Positions 43,159 through 51,674 of a stretch of DNA of 64,000 nucleotides are shown in pieces. The notes beneath the pieces were generated by a model. It searched no databases. It saw nothing but the letters and a program-made list of their open reading frames with translations, and was not told where the DNA came from. The DNA comes from Clostridiales bacterium (GTDB lineage Bacteria; Bacillota; Clostridia; Oscillospirales; CAG-272): positions 1 to 64,000 of the forward strand of contig DULN01000001.1 in assembly GCA_012840355.1 (NCBI GenBank), in the 5' to 3' direction. Positions within the stretch are counted from its first letter, which is position 1; the number at the start of each line of letters is the position of its first letter. The translations under genes and the position numbers were made by a program.

Positions 43159-43818
43159 TTACTCCCAATCGCCCGAGTGAAGTCCATATGTCAAAAGCAT
43201 TAGCGAGTCGCCAACCCTTGCGTTCACAACCAGAAGTTTGGCGAACCCGCGAAGCTCTAGTTCGGTAAGGTTCCACACGCCGGCAAAGCCGTGGTCGGCG
43301 ATGAGCCTATAAAGCTCCGGCACCTCCTCGTCGTCGCAGGCAAGCACGGCAATGTCGCGGCTTTTGATTTTGCCAAGCTCGGTGATTGGGTATACCCCGC
43401 AGCAGTCTGGCAAAACGACACCGCAGCATACCGTTTTGGGCGGGTCACCGCAGGTGGCGATATCCACCGGCTTTGTGTGCAGCACCGCCGTGACGCGCAC
43501 GCCGCGCCGCGAAAGGGCCGGGCTTGCCGCGACCGCAAGACCCATAGGCGTCGCGCCGAAAACTACCGCCTCAAATCCGTCGCCGGCGCCGAGCCGCGAG
43601 GCTATTTCGGCGTAGAGCGTCTTTACGCTGTAGCCGTAGCCCTGCTGGCCAAGGTCGCCTAGCGCCGCAAGGTCGCCCCTCACCTGCGAAGCCGAAAGCC
43701 CCACCAGGCCCGCCAGCTCCTCAGAAGAGACGCGCAAAACGCCGTTGTTAATCAGTATGCGCAGGCAGCGGTAATAGCGCGGCAGCCGGCTTATCACCGC
43801 GCGGGACAGCTGGCTCAT
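43159..43818 (-). CDS. rex: Redox-sensing transcriptional repressor Rex
   Basis: A 219-residue NADH/NAD+-sensing repressor of fermentation and respiration genes. The N-terminal winged helix (ISRLPRYYRCLRIL, then SSEELAGLVGLSASQVRGDL) is followed by the Rex hallmark LGQQGYGYSVKTL near residues 57-69 and a Rossmann fold starting VVFGATPMGLAVA. The usual GxGxxG loop is altered here to FGATPMG, so nucleotide affinity may differ. It lies 92 bases downstream of the DnaD gene's start and before the GyrB-like gene, all on the same strand. Confidence 0.92.
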   Translation of the reverse strand: MSQLSRAVISRLPRYYRCLRILINNGVLRVSSEELAGLVGLSASQVRGDLAALGDLGQQGYGYSVKTLYAEIASRLGAGDGFEAVVFGATPMGLAVAASPALSRRGVRVTAVLHTKPVDIATCGDPPKTVCCGVVLPDCCGVYPITELGKIKSRDIAVLACDDEEVPELYRLIADHGFAGVWNLTELELRGFAKLLVVNARVGDSLMLLTYGLHSGDWE

Positions 43819-43894
43819 GGCTCTCTCACGCCGCGCATAACAAAATCACCCGCTTTATGCCAAATGCTATAAAACTCAAGCTTTATATGCATTT

Positions 43895-45961
43895 TTATCC
43901 CTCGTCGATGTCGATATCTGACAGATACTCCCTGCCGTGTTCGGCGATGTATTTTTTACGCGCTTCGAGGTTGTCGCCGAGCATCGTATCGAAGACCTCG
44001 AAAGTCTCGCGCTCGTCGGCAGGCTTTACGGCAATCAGCCTGCGCGTTGCCGGGTCCATAGCCGTCAGCCGCATCATTTCCGGCTCGTTTTCGCCAAGGC
44101 CCTTCGAGCGCTGCACGGTATATTTTGCGCCCTTGCCGAACGACTCTATAATTTTTTGCTTTTCCTCGTCGGTATAAGCAAAATATGTTTTACCGCGGCA
44201 GGTAATCTCATAAAGCGGCGTCTCGGCGATAAACACCTTCCCCATCTTTATAAGCGAGGGGAGCAGTCGGTAGAACATCGTTAGCAGCAGCGTACGGATT
44301 TGGTAGCCGTCTTTGTCGGCGTCGGTACATATTATGATTTTGCTCCAGCGCAAATTCTTCGGGTCGAACTCGACAAAATCTCCTTTTACCTTGCCTTTGA
44401 GCTCGACGCCGCAGCCGATAACTTTCAGCAGGTCGACTATTACGTCATTTTTGAAAATCTTATCGTACGACGCCTTAAGGCAGTTTAGCGTTTTGCCGCG
44501 CACCGGGATTATCGCCTGGTACTCGGCGTCGCGCGCGAGCTTAACAGAGGTCAGCGCCGAGTTGCCCTCGACGATGTAAATCTCGCGCTTTTCGGGGTCC
44601 TTCGAGCGGCAGCCGACAAAACGCTCGACGCGGTTTGCGATGTCCATCGAGCCCGAGAGCTTCTTTTTCAGGTCGATCCTAGCCGACTCCGCACGCTCGC
44701 GGCTGCGCTTGTTTATGAGCGCCTGTGTGCAGAATTTCTCCGCTGCTTCGGGGTTTTCGGCGAAATATACCTCGAGGTTCTGGCGGAGGAACGACGTCAT
44801 TGCCTCGGCGATAAATTTGTTTGTAATCGCCTTTTTGGTCTGGTTGGCGTAAGACGTCTGAGTTGAGTGGCTGTTTGTAACAAGCACAAGGCAGTCCTGC
44901 ACGTCTGCAAACGTGATTTTCGACTCGTTTTTGTTGTACTTGCCGTTGGCTTTGAGCCACCTGTCGATCTCGGCGACAAAAGCGCTGCGAACCGCGCGGT
45001 CGGGCGAGCCGCCATGCTCGAGAAAGCTCGAGTTGTGGTAATACTCGATGACGTTTACGGTATTCGAGCAGCAGAACGCGCACTCGACTTTGAGCTTATA
45101 ATCCTCCTTGTCCGGGCGGTCGCGGCCGACGGTCTCAGTCTTCCAGAACACCGGCTCGGTCAGCGCGTCCTCGCCCGCAAGCTCCGCGACATAGTCGACT
45201 ATGCCGTTTTTATAAAGGAAGGTGTATTCCTCAAACTTATCGCTCCCAGGCTCGGACTGCCAAAAGAGCCTAAACGTCAGCCCTGCGTTTACGACAGCCT
45301 GCTTTTTGAGCAGCTCGAGGTAATAATCGAGCGGGATGTCAATCGCAGTAAAAACCTCAATATCGGGCTTCCAGCGCTGGATTGTGCCAGTCCGCCGCTC
45401 GCCTTTCGTGAGCGGGGAGACGCGCAAAATACGGTCGAGCACCTCCCGCGGGGGGTTTGCCTCGAGCACTACTGGCTTCCCATCGGTGCCTATCGGACGG
45501 CCTTTCCTAAAGCTTACCTCGTATTTGTATTCGCCGTCGAAAGATGTTACCTCAAAATACTCGGAGCTATACTGCGTCGCGCAGGCGCCAAGGCCGTTTA
45601 AGCCGAGCGAAAACTCATACGACGCTCCCTCGGCATTGTTGTTGTATTTCCCGCCGGCGTAAAGCTCGCAGTAAATGAGCTCCCAGTTGTAACGGCCCTC
45701 TTTCTCGTTCCATCCGAGCGGGACGCCGCGCCCCCAGTCGGTTATCTCTATGCTGTGGTCGGCAAATACCCTTATTTCAATAGTGTCGCCGTAGCCCTGA
45801 CGCGCCTCGTCGACCGAGTTTGATAGGATTTCGAACACCGAGTGCTCGCATCCCTCAAGCCCGTCCGAGCCGAAAATGACCGCGGGGCGCTTGCGCACGC
45901 GGTCCGGGCCCTTTAAGGCGGTTATGCTTTGGTTGTCGTAAGCTGCGGTCTTTTTAGCCAT
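43895..45961 (-). CDS. Atypical type IIA topoisomerase subunit B (GyrB/ParE-like)
   Basis: A 688-residue ATPase-Toprim subunit. The GHKL ATP site is visible (EILSNSVDEARQGYGD, DWGRGVPLGW, GLNGLGACATQY), as is the lysine loop NQTKKAITN. The Toprim part has VEGNSALTS where VEGDSAGGS is standard and CTDADKDGYQIRTL where TDADVDGxHI is standard; the catalytic Glu and Asp residues remain. RSKGLGENEPE near the end replaces RYKGLGEMN. It therefore looks like a divergent gyrase/topo IV paralogue. No subunit A gene is adjacent. ParE is the nearest label, but function as topoisomerase IV is inferred. Confidence 0.8.
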   Translation of the reverse strand: MAKKTAAYDNQSITALKGPDRVRKRPAVIFGSDGLEGCEHSVFEILSNSVDEARQGYGDTIEIRVFADHSIEITDWGRGVPLGWNEKEGRYNWELIYCELYAGGKYNNNAEGASYEFSLGLNGLGACATQYSSEYFEVTSFDGEYKYEVSFRKGRPIGTDGKPVVLEANPPREVLDRILRVSPLTKGERRTGTIQRWKPDIEVFTAIDIPLDYYLELLKKQAVVNAGLTFRLFWQSEPGSDKFEEYTFLYKNGIVDYVAELAGEDALTEPVFWKTETVGRDRPDKEDYKLKVECAFCCSNTVNVIEYYHNSSFLEHGGSPDRAVRSAFVAEIDRWLKANGKYNKNESKITFADVQDCLVLVTNSHSTQTSYANQTKKAITNKFIAEAMTSFLRQNLEVYFAENPEAAEKFCTQALINKRSRERAESARIDLKKKLSGSMDIANRVERFVGCRSKDPEKREIYIVEGNSALTSVKLARDAEYQAIIPVRGKTLNCLKASYDKIFKNDVIVDLLKVIGCGVELKGKVKGDFVEFDPKNLRWSKIIICTDADKDGYQIRTLLLTMFYRLLPSLIKMGKVFIAETPLYEITCRGKTYFAYTDEEKQKIIESFGKGAKYTVQRSKGLGENEPEMMRLTAMDPATRRLIAVKPADERETFEVFDTMLGDNLEARKKYIAEHGREYLSDIDIDEG

Positions 45962-46063
45962 CTATCTTACAGCCCATCCGGTTATTTTCGCGTTTTACAG
46001 TATAATAAAAAGTAAAAATGCCCGCCGCCATGTCAAATTGGCTGCGCTTTTGGGGTATAATAA

Positions 46064-46086
46064 ACGCGGTATCACGAATACCGCGT
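46064..46086 (-). terminator. Possible terminator after the QueG-like gene
   Basis: A perfect 9-base stem ACGCGGTAT / ATACCGCGT with a 5-base loop is followed on the minus strand by TTTATTATA, a weak T run. It separates this gene from the topoisomerase gene. Confidence 0.6.
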
Positions 46087-46091
46087 CAAGG

Positions 46092-46952
46092 TTAGTTTTC
46101 GCCGCTTTCTACCGCTTTTATGTTGCGGCTTATAACAGCTCTGCCGCGCCACGAGAAAGCGCGAGCTCTAAACTCCTCCTCGGTCATCGCCGAAAGCTCG
46201 GTCTCGCTGGGCGATAGTATCAAATCGCGCCGAAACCATTCTATCGGGGTTTCTTCGGGGGCCTCGTTATATGGGCAGACGAGCTGGCACTCGTCACAGC
46301 CCCAAACAGTCCCCTTCTCGCGCATCAGTCGCAGCGCATTTTCGCTAAGCCCCTTTTTTGACTGCGTAAGCGCCGAAAGGCACCTCTCGCGCTTGTCGTC
46401 GCTGTCGGTGCACTCGCAAGGGCAAGCCGCCTTGCACCGCCCGCAGCCGTCACAGCGCTCCACCTCGTATGTTTTGCCCGGCTCACTTACTTCTATGTCC
46501 GTGATAATCTCGCCCAAAAAAACAAAAGAGCCGTAACGCCTTGTTATAAGCAGCCCGCTTTCGCCGACCATGCCGAGCCCGGACTTTGATGCAGCCGCCA
46601 CCTCGCCTATCGGGGAGCTGTCGGCAAAGCACTTGAATTTCACGTCGGGGTAAAGCGGCTCGAGCCGCTCCCGGAACTCCGCAAACAGCTCGGCATAAAA
46701 AATATGGTAATCGCGCGGCACGGCGTAAAGCGATATGGTACGCCGGCACTGCGCGCCGCCCGCCGCCGCCTTTGTGTAGTATGGCGCGGCAAGCATCATT
46801 ATGCTGCGCGGGGTAAAGCTGGGTTCGTCCAGCTTATGCGGCGCGATTATCCGGCACTCGGAAATCGGAATCGGGCGCCCGCAGAGCACGCCCGCTTCCT
46901 CCGCTATCTTGCGCGCGGCGTCATAAAAATCCGGCAGAGCTTCATTTTTCAT
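46092..46952 (-). CDS. Epoxyqueuosine reductase-like iron-sulfur protein (QueG family)
   Basis: A 286-residue protein with two ferredoxin-type [4Fe-4S] motifs, CDGCGRCKAACPCEC (about 175-190) and a later CDECQLVCPYN (about 228-238), and the family segment YAVPRDYH (about 82-89). QueG reduces epoxyqueuosine to queuosine in tRNA with cobalamin. This protein is shorter than Bacillus QueG and lacks its C-terminal HEAT-like region, so the substrate is less certain. The start is the ATG at 46952, just 7 bases after a perfect -10 box, giving an essentially leaderless mRNA. Confidence 0.8.
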   Translation of the reverse strand: MKNEALPDFYDAARKIAEEAGVLCGRPIPISECRIIAPHKLDEPSFTPRSIMMLAAPYYTKAAAGGAQCRRTISLYAVPRDYHIFYAELFAEFRERLEPLYPDVKFKCFADSSPIGEVAAASKSGLGMVGESGLLITRRYGSFVFLGEIITDIEVSEPGKTYEVERCDGCGRCKAACPCECTDSDDKRERCLSALTQSKKGLSENALRLMREKGTVWGCDECQLVCPYNEAPEETPIEWFRRDLILSPSETELSAMTEEEFRARAFSWRGRAVISRNIKAVESGEN

Positions 46953-46959
46953 GTAAATG

Positions 46960-46988
46960 ATTATAACACGCCCGCCCGGCATTGTCAA
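46960..46988 (-). promoter_or_regulatory. Consensus promoter giving a leaderless mRNA
   Basis: On the minus strand: TTGACA (46988-46983), 17-base spacer, TATAAT (46965-46960). Only seven bases separate the -10 box from the ATG of the QueG-like gene, so transcription should begin at or next to the start codon. Confidence 0.8.
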
Positions 46989-47065
46989 CATCGGCAAAAG
47001 CCCGGCACGCAGAGCGGGGTCTTAATATATGTTTGGAACCACCAACTTAAATTTTAAAATTACGC

Positions 47066-47094
47066 TTGAAAAACGCGCGGGGTTGTGATATAAT
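47066..47094 (+). promoter_or_regulatory. Promoter of tRNA-Leu
   Basis: TTGAAA (47066-47071), 17-base spacer, TATAAT (47089-47094), about 15 bases before the expected transcription start and 22 before the mature tRNA. Confidence 0.75.
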
Positions 47095-47115
47095 TGTATC
47101 CAGTCGACAAGACGT

Positions 47116-47200
47116 GCCGATGTGGCGGAATAGGCAGACGCGACGGTCTCAAAAACCGTTGGGTAAAACCGTACCGGTTCGACCCCGGTCATCGGCACCA
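47116..47200 (+). tRNA. tRNA-Leu (CAA)
   Basis: A class II tRNA of 85 bases with a long variable arm. The acceptor GCCGATG pairs with CATCGGC, the anticodon stem ACGGT/ACCGT encloses CAA, the T loop is GGTTCGACCCC, and the CCA is encoded. Confidence 0.95.
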
Positions 47201-47283
47201 ACTAAATATATGTTAAGCCCACCCGAAAACTTCGCCGGCATGTTTTTGTGCCGGCATTTTTTCGCCATAATTTTAGCTGCGCA

Positions 47284-47721
47284 TTATGCGCGGCTTATTT
47301 TTTTACACTGCGGGCAATATCCGTAAACGTCTAGCTTGTGCCCTGTGATCTCATAACCCGTCCTTTGCTCAAGCTGCTGCTCGTACTCGCCGAGCGGGCA
47401 AAAGGTGATGGGGATTATTTTTTTGCAGCATATGCAAACAAGATAATGCCGGTGCGCGCTGTCGCAGAACTCGAACAGCGCCCGCCCTTCGTTTTCGAGC
47501 ACCACTTTTTTCGCAAGCCCCACGCCGCAGAGCGACTCAAGCGTGCGGTAGACCGTCGAAAGGTTTACTGCTATCCCCATAGCGCGAAGCTCGGCGTATA
47601 TCCGCTCGGCGTCGGCGGGCTGGCAAGCCGACTCAAGATAGCCGAGTACCGCCTCCCGGCTCCTGGTACACTTCAACCCATGCGACCGGAGAAGTTCGGC
47701 AAGCTCGGCGCGGCTTTTCAT
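47284..47721 (-). CDS. zur: Fur-family regulator, probably Zur
   Basis: A 145-residue Fur-family metalloregulator. The winged helix (LRSHGLKCTRSREAVLGYL, NLSTVYRTLESL) occupies residues 8-70. The metal domain has HRHYLVCICCKK and YCPQCKK, two CxxC pairs for the structural zinc. As the last gene of a znuACB operon it is most likely the zinc sensor Zur, controlling this operon through the operator at 50248-50262. The ATG at 47721 has GGAGG upstream and overlaps the permease stop by four bases; a longer frame to 47814 lacks support. Confidence 0.9.
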   Translation of the reverse strand: MKSRAELAELLRSHGLKCTRSREAVLGYLESACQPADAERIYAELRAMGIAVNLSTVYRTLESLCGVGLAKKVVLENEGRALFEFCDSAHRHYLVCICCKKIIPITFCPLGEYEQQLEQRTGYEITGHKLDVYGYCPQCKKISRA

Positions 47722-48587
47722 TTTCTCGCCACCTCCCCGCCAGCATGCGTCTTTGCCGCATGCTTTTGAATCTGCCTTGCGGCTAGCGCGCGCACGCCGT
47801 ACGACAAAAGGCATACCGCGCCCGAAAGGGTTACAATCGCCGCGCCGGACGAAACGCCAGTATAATACGAGACCGCTAACCCTGCCCAGCAGAAAAGCGT
47901 GCTGAGCGCCGCGGATACGACCATACGCGTGCCAAGTCCTTTTGTAAAAAGCGAAGCGGTCGCTGCGGGCGCAGTGAGCATCGCAAGCGCAAGTATTATG
48001 CCGACAACACGGATCAGCGCGACCACCGAAAGCGCGATTATTGAAAGAAGCAAATACTCAAAAAACACCGTCGGCTGGCCGATTATCCACGCAAACTCGT
48101 CGTCGAAAAGATAGGCTTTCCAGCTGTCGAATAGTACGAATACAACAATCAGCACCACCGCGGTAATGCTCGCGATAAGCCACAGGTCCGCGCGCGTGAC
48201 GGCTAGTATGTTGCCAAACAGGTACGAGCTCATGTCCGGCGGGTAACCGGGCATCAGCGCGACGAAGAATATCCCAAGCGCCATTCCTACAGACCAGAAT
48301 AGGCCAATAAGCACATCTGCCCGTGCGCCTCCGCGCCGCTTTAGCGCCCCCACGCCGAACGCCGAAGCCAGCGCGAAGCCTATCGCGCCGAGTATCGGCT
48401 CAATCCCAAGCAGATACCCAAGCCCGACGCCGCCGTACGAGGCGTGCGCGATGCCGCCGCTCATCATTACGAGCTTTTTTTCAATTATTATGACGCCTAT
48501 CACGCCGCATAGCAGGCTCGCAAAAAACCCCGCGAGCACGGCGTTTTGCATAAACTGGTACCTAAAAAGCGCGCTTAGCATTGACAA
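47718..48587 (-). CDS. znuB: Zinc/manganese ABC transporter, permease (ZnuB-like)
   Basis: A 289-residue membrane permease of the ABC-3 family (ZnuB/MntB). About eight hydrophobic segments are seen, plus the family pieces ALIRVVGIILALAMLTAPAA and SGGIAHASYGGVGLGYLLG near residue 42-60. It overlaps the upstream ATPase gene by 13 bases and the downstream zur by four, so all are translated together. Confidence 0.93.
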   Translation of the reverse strand: MSMLSALFRYQFMQNAVLAGFFASLLCGVIGVIIIEKKLVMMSGGIAHASYGGVGLGYLLGIEPILGAIGFALASAFGVGALKRRGGARADVLIGLFWSVGMALGIFFVALMPGYPPDMSSYLFGNILAVTRADLWLIASITAVVLIVVFVLFDSWKAYLFDDEFAWIIGQPTVFFEYLLLSIIALSVVALIRVVGIILALAMLTAPAATASLFTKGLGTRMVVSAALSTLFCWAGLAVSYYTGVSSGAAIVTLSGAVCLLSYGVRALAARQIQKHAAKTHAGGEVARK

Positions 48588-49369
48588 TCTGCGCCCCCTT
48601 CGCCATGGTGCTCGCCCAGTACCCTATGCGGCACCCCATGCGCTATAAGCTCGACCGGGCAGCCGTAAAGCGCGTTCATAGTATTCGCGTCGAGCTTCGG
48701 CTCGCCGTGGTACACCAGCCGCCCCGAAAGGCACGCAATCGACCTCACCTGGGATGAGACCGCCAGGATATCGTGCGTGACGAGTATCACCGTCATGCTC
48801 CGGCTCAGCTCGCCGAGCAGCGAGTAAATCCGCTCGCGCGAAGCCGCGTCGACGCTCGCAGTCGGCTCGTCAAGCAAAAGCAACCTCGGCTCGGCTGCCA
48901 TAGCGCGCGCGATAAGGAGCCGTTGAAACTCGCCGCCCGATAGCGCCGAAATCGGCCTTGCCGCAAGCTCGGCAATACCAACCCGCTCGAGCGCCTGCGT
49001 CGCAGCCTCGCGGTCGGCTTTAGTATACCTATGCAGCGGCTTTGGTCCTCTCCCTAGCCTGCCGGTAAGCACCACCTCAAACGCCGTAATCGGGAACCGC
49101 CGGTCCATCTGCGCTATCTGCGGCACATAACCGATTTTCACGCCGGCATGTCCCGGCGACTTGCCATAAACCAGCACACTGCCGGCTGTAGGGTGGATAA
49201 GCCCTAAGATAACTTTTAGCAGCGTGGTTTTACCGCCGCCGTTCGGGCCGATTATGCCGAGGTAGTCTCCGTCGGCTACTTCGAGGCTCACGCCTTCCAG
49301 CGCAGGCGTGCTTTCGTAATAGACGCTTAGGTTTTCGATTTTGAGCGCAGGCAAACTGTTTTCCATCAC
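48575..49369 (-). CDS. znuC: Zinc/manganese ABC transporter, ATP-binding protein (ZnuC-like)
   Basis: A 264-residue ABC ATPase. Walker A GPNGGGKTTLLKVILG (about 39-54), signature LSGGEFQRLLIARAM (about 144-158), Walker B LLLLDEPTASVDAAS and the switch histidine VTHD are intact. A histidine- and cysteine-containing tail (HRVLGEHHGEGGADCQC) at the C-terminus could bind metal. It overlaps the substrate-binding gene by four bases. Confidence 0.94.
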   Translation of the reverse strand: MMENSLPALKIENLSVYYESTPALEGVSLEVADGDYLGIIGPNGGGKTTLLKVILGLIHPTAGSVLVYGKSPGHAGVKIGYVPQIAQMDRRFPITAFEVVLTGRLGRGPKPLHRYTKADREAATQALERVGIAELAARPISALSGGEFQRLLIARAMAAEPRLLLLDEPTASVDAASRERIYSLLGELSRSMTVILVTHDILAVSSQVRSIACLSGRLVYHGEPKLDANTMNALYGCPVELIAHGVPHRVLGEHHGEGGADCQC

Positions 49370-50229
49370 CGCATTGCCTCCGCCAGAAGAGTTGCCATCT
49401 TCTCCATGTTCGGTATATAGTCGGCGGCTAGCGGCTCGAGCATCACGGCTTCGCCGCCCAGCTCGTCGGCAAGCGCCTTTGCCTGTTTGCTGTCGATTTC
49501 GGCTTGGTAGAAAACCGTTTTGATCCCCTTCTCTTTCGCTATGTCAATTATTTTCTGCATATGCCCGGCGGTTGCTTCTTTGCCCTCTTCCTCAATCGCG
49601 TACATCACGAGCCCATAATCGTCGGCTAGGTAGCCGAACGCCGGGTGAAAGACTACAAAACTCCTGTCTTCCAGCGCACTGAAAGTTTGGGCAAGGAATT
49701 TGTCAAGCTTATCAAGCCGCTCATTATACGCGCCCGCGTTTGCCATATAAGTTTCGGCGTTTTGCGGGTCATACTCCGAAAGCTCGCGCGCGATTGCCTC
49801 AACCATTACTTTCACGCGCTTTGGCGAAAGCCAAATATGCGGGTCGCGGCCGCCTCCCTCGGTGCGGTCGGGATAAGTATTTGCAACCTCGTCCTCAAGC
49901 GCGACGACCTTTACGCTCTCGCCAATATCGGGTAAGATTCCCGCGTCTTCAGCCGGCACGCCAATCGTAAAATATATCGCCGCATCCTCAAGCGCCGCCA
50001 ATGTCGCCGGCGACGGTTCGTAGCTTTCGGGGCTGTAACCCGGCGGAATGAGCGTTACGACATCAAAATTATCCCCGCAAACAGCTTTTACAAAATCCGC
50101 CTGCGGTACGATTGTAACCGCTATTTTGGGTAGCACCGGCTCGCCTTCTACTCCGCTGCAAGCGGCAAAGGTCAAGGTTAAAGCCACCGCCGCCATGGCT
50201 GACGATAGCTTATAGATAAAACTCTTCAT
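49366..50229 (-). CDS. znuA: Zinc/manganese ABC transporter, substrate-binding lipoprotein (ZnuA-like)
   Basis: A protein of about 287 residues with a lipoprotein signal ending AAC. It belongs to the cluster A-I (ZnuA/PsaA) binding proteins. Metal-ligand histidines appear in DPHIWLSPK and in VVFHPAFGYLADDYGL, and an acidic site in QAEIDSKQA. The first usual ligand histidine (PPGxxPHxYEP) is a glutamate here (SPESYEPSP), and there is no long histidine-rich loop. Zinc is favoured because a Zur-like regulator ends the operon; manganese is possible. The ATG at 50229 has AAGGA upstream. Confidence 0.91.
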   Translation of the reverse strand: MKSFIYKLSSAMAAVALTLTFAACSGVEGEPVLPKIAVTIVPQADFVKAVCGDNFDVVTLIPPGYSPESYEPSPATLAALEDAAIYFTIGVPAEDAGILPDIGESVKVVALEDEVANTYPDRTEGGGRDPHIWLSPKRVKVMVEAIARELSEYDPQNAETYMANAGAYNERLDKLDKFLAQTFSALEDRSFVVFHPAFGYLADDYGLVMYAIEEEGKEATAGHMQKIIDIAKEKGIKTVFYQAEIDSKQAKALADELGGEAVMLEPLAADYIPNMEKMATLLAEAMR

Positions 50230-50247
50230 AACTTCCTTCAAACCTTT

Positions 50248-50262
50248 AAATGAGAATCATTT
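50248..50262 (-). promoter_or_regulatory. Zur/Fur-type operator of the znu operon
   Basis: AAATGA-GAA-TCATTT is a perfect inverted repeat of the Fur-superfamily kind. It lies between the expected transcription start (about 50270) and the znuA ATG. Given zur at the end of the operon, autoregulation by zinc is the natural reading. Confidence 0.65.
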
Positions 50263-50276
50263 GCATTTGCATTTAT

Positions 50277-50305
50277 ATTGTAAGCAAAATACCGCAATTT
50301 GTCAA
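50277..50305 (-). promoter_or_regulatory. Promoter of the znuACB-zur operon
   Basis: On the minus strand: TTGACA (50305-50300), 17-base spacer, TACAAT (50282-50277). Confidence 0.75.
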
Positions 50306-50593
50306 TATATATCTTATCAATGTAAGTTTAAAGTAAAGATTGCGAATTAGGCATTTGTATAATTATGCTTATCTTTTTGCATAATTTTTTAGATTATGCG
50401 TTGTTTTTGGCTGAAAACCCGCATGGGCGCTGGAAATTTTACATTTTTTCCCGGAGAAGCAAAAGCCACACTTTGCCTTTTAATGTCGTTATCGATCGCA
50501 TTTTGCGGCGTTTTCGATAGTTACTACAACTGTATTTATGCACAATAGACAATTTGGCTTGTTATTTTTTACTAACCAAGGCGGCAATTTGTA
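50306..50593. other. AT-rich spacer without a gene
   Basis: Between the divergent znu and CBM9-like promoters I see no reading frame of note, no tRNA and no terminator. Confidence 0.5.
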
Positions 50594-50622
50594 TTGACAT
50601 TGTTTATGATTTATATTATCAT
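50594..50622 (+). promoter_or_regulatory. Promoter of the CBM9-like surface protein
   Basis: TTGACA (50594-50599), 17-base spacer, TATCAT (50617-50622), about 40 bases before the ribosome binding site GGGGGG. Confidence 0.65.
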
Positions 50623-50670
50623 TGTTTTGACTTCCACGAAAATCAAATAATAATTTAGGGGGGCAACTAA

Positions 50671-51585
50671 ATGAAGAAGCATCTGGCGCTATTTTTGACG
50701 GCTTTATTGGTTTTCGTCATGGCAATCCCGGCATTTGCCGGCGCCGAAAGGGAAGTTGACGTAGGTAACGTCAAGTTCGGCATCAAGCGCGCGACCAAGG
50801 AATTCAAACCCGACGGGGTAATCGAGGAAGGCGAATACTACGAGATCCCGCTGAAAGATACGTGGCTTTCCTACGCTTGGAACGACATAAACGACGAAGC
50901 TGAAAATCAGGCGAAGAGCATGGAGCCCAAGCTCTACATGTCTTGGGACGACAAATATGTCTATACGGCGACCGTATATAAAGTTTCCAAGTTCTTCAAC
51001 GAGTACGGCACTGACCCCGGCTCGATTTGGAAGGCAGCCTGCATTCAGAACAACTTTGCGCCCAAGGCCGAGGATGTTCTTTTGGCTGAGAACCGCCTCG
51101 AATACGGCGTTTCGCTCACCAGCGACACCAACGAGCTTGTAAGCTTCGTTTGGGCTGATTCCTCCGACGGCGGCGCCATTGGCTGGTCTCCCGAGCCCAA
51201 CGTCGACTACATAGTCACCCATTCCAACAACGTGCTTACCTACGAGGTGCGCACTCCTTGGGAGGCGTTCTATGACGGGACTCCCAAAGAGGGCGATGTG
51301 TTCGGTTACTGCATCGTTTGGGCGGGCGGCCCGGACTATGAAGAATATGTGCACGCCCAGCTCGCTTCTGGCTGCACCGGCTTCGGCAAGGACGCATTCA
51401 GCTTTGCGCAGGTAACGCTTGAGGCTGCCCCGGTCATTGAGACTCAGCCTCCGGCAGAGGAGCCCGTTACCACTTCGGTTCCCACCCCCGCGCCGCAGAC
51501 TGCCGACGTGTTCACAGCGGTTGTGTTTGCTGCCGTAGCGACCGCGTCCGGCGCGATTGCTATCAGCAAAAAGCGCGGCAAATAA
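50671..51585 (+). CDS. Secreted CBM9/DOMON-like protein with C-terminal surface anchor
   Basis: A 304-residue exported protein. A signal peptide ends near AFAG (residue 24). Residues 45-245 form one beta-rich domain with the CBM9-like pattern: GVIEEGEYYEIPLKD, then LYMSWDDKYVYTATVYKV, and YEVRTPWEAF. A Pro/Thr linker follows, and the end is PQTAD, a hydrophobic helix and KKRGK. This resembles a sortase-sorting signal with a PQTxD variant, or else a simple membrane anchor. It probably binds carbohydrate or a surface ligand. Codon choice suggests strong expression (GGGGGG ribosome site, few rare codons). The ligand is unknown. Confidence 0.75.
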   Translation: MKKHLALFLTALLVFVMAIPAFAGAEREVDVGNVKFGIKRATKEFKPDGVIEEGEYYEIPLKDTWLSYAWNDINDEAENQAKSMEPKLYMSWDDKYVYTATVYKVSKFFNEYGTDPGSIWKAACIQNNFAPKAEDVLLAENRLEYGVSLTSDTNELVSFVWADSSDGGAIGWSPEPNVDYIVTHSNNVLTYEVRTPWEAFYDGTPKEGDVFGYCIVWAGGPDYEEYVHAQLASGCTGFGKDAFSFAQVTLEAAPVIETQPPAEEPVTTSVPTPAPQTADVFTAVVFAAVATASGAIAISKKRGK

Positions 51586-51620
51586 AATAAGCGCAAGTTC
51601 GCACAATTAAGCCTATAATC

Positions 51621-51651
51621 CCGGAGGGCGGGCTGCCGCCCTCCGGTTTTT
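51621..51651 (+). terminator. Terminator after the CBM9-like gene
   Basis: The perfect 11-base stem CCGGAGGGCGG / CCGCCCTCCGG with a 4-base loop and TTTTT. Confidence 0.9.
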
Positions 51652-51674
51652 ATTTAAGATTTGCCCCGTGGCGG

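Noticed and set aside
50704..51606. A 300-codon minus-strand frame over the CBM9-like gene
   Set aside because: The plus-strand gene has a signal peptide, domain, ribosome site, promoter and terminator. The minus frame has none and is a shadow.
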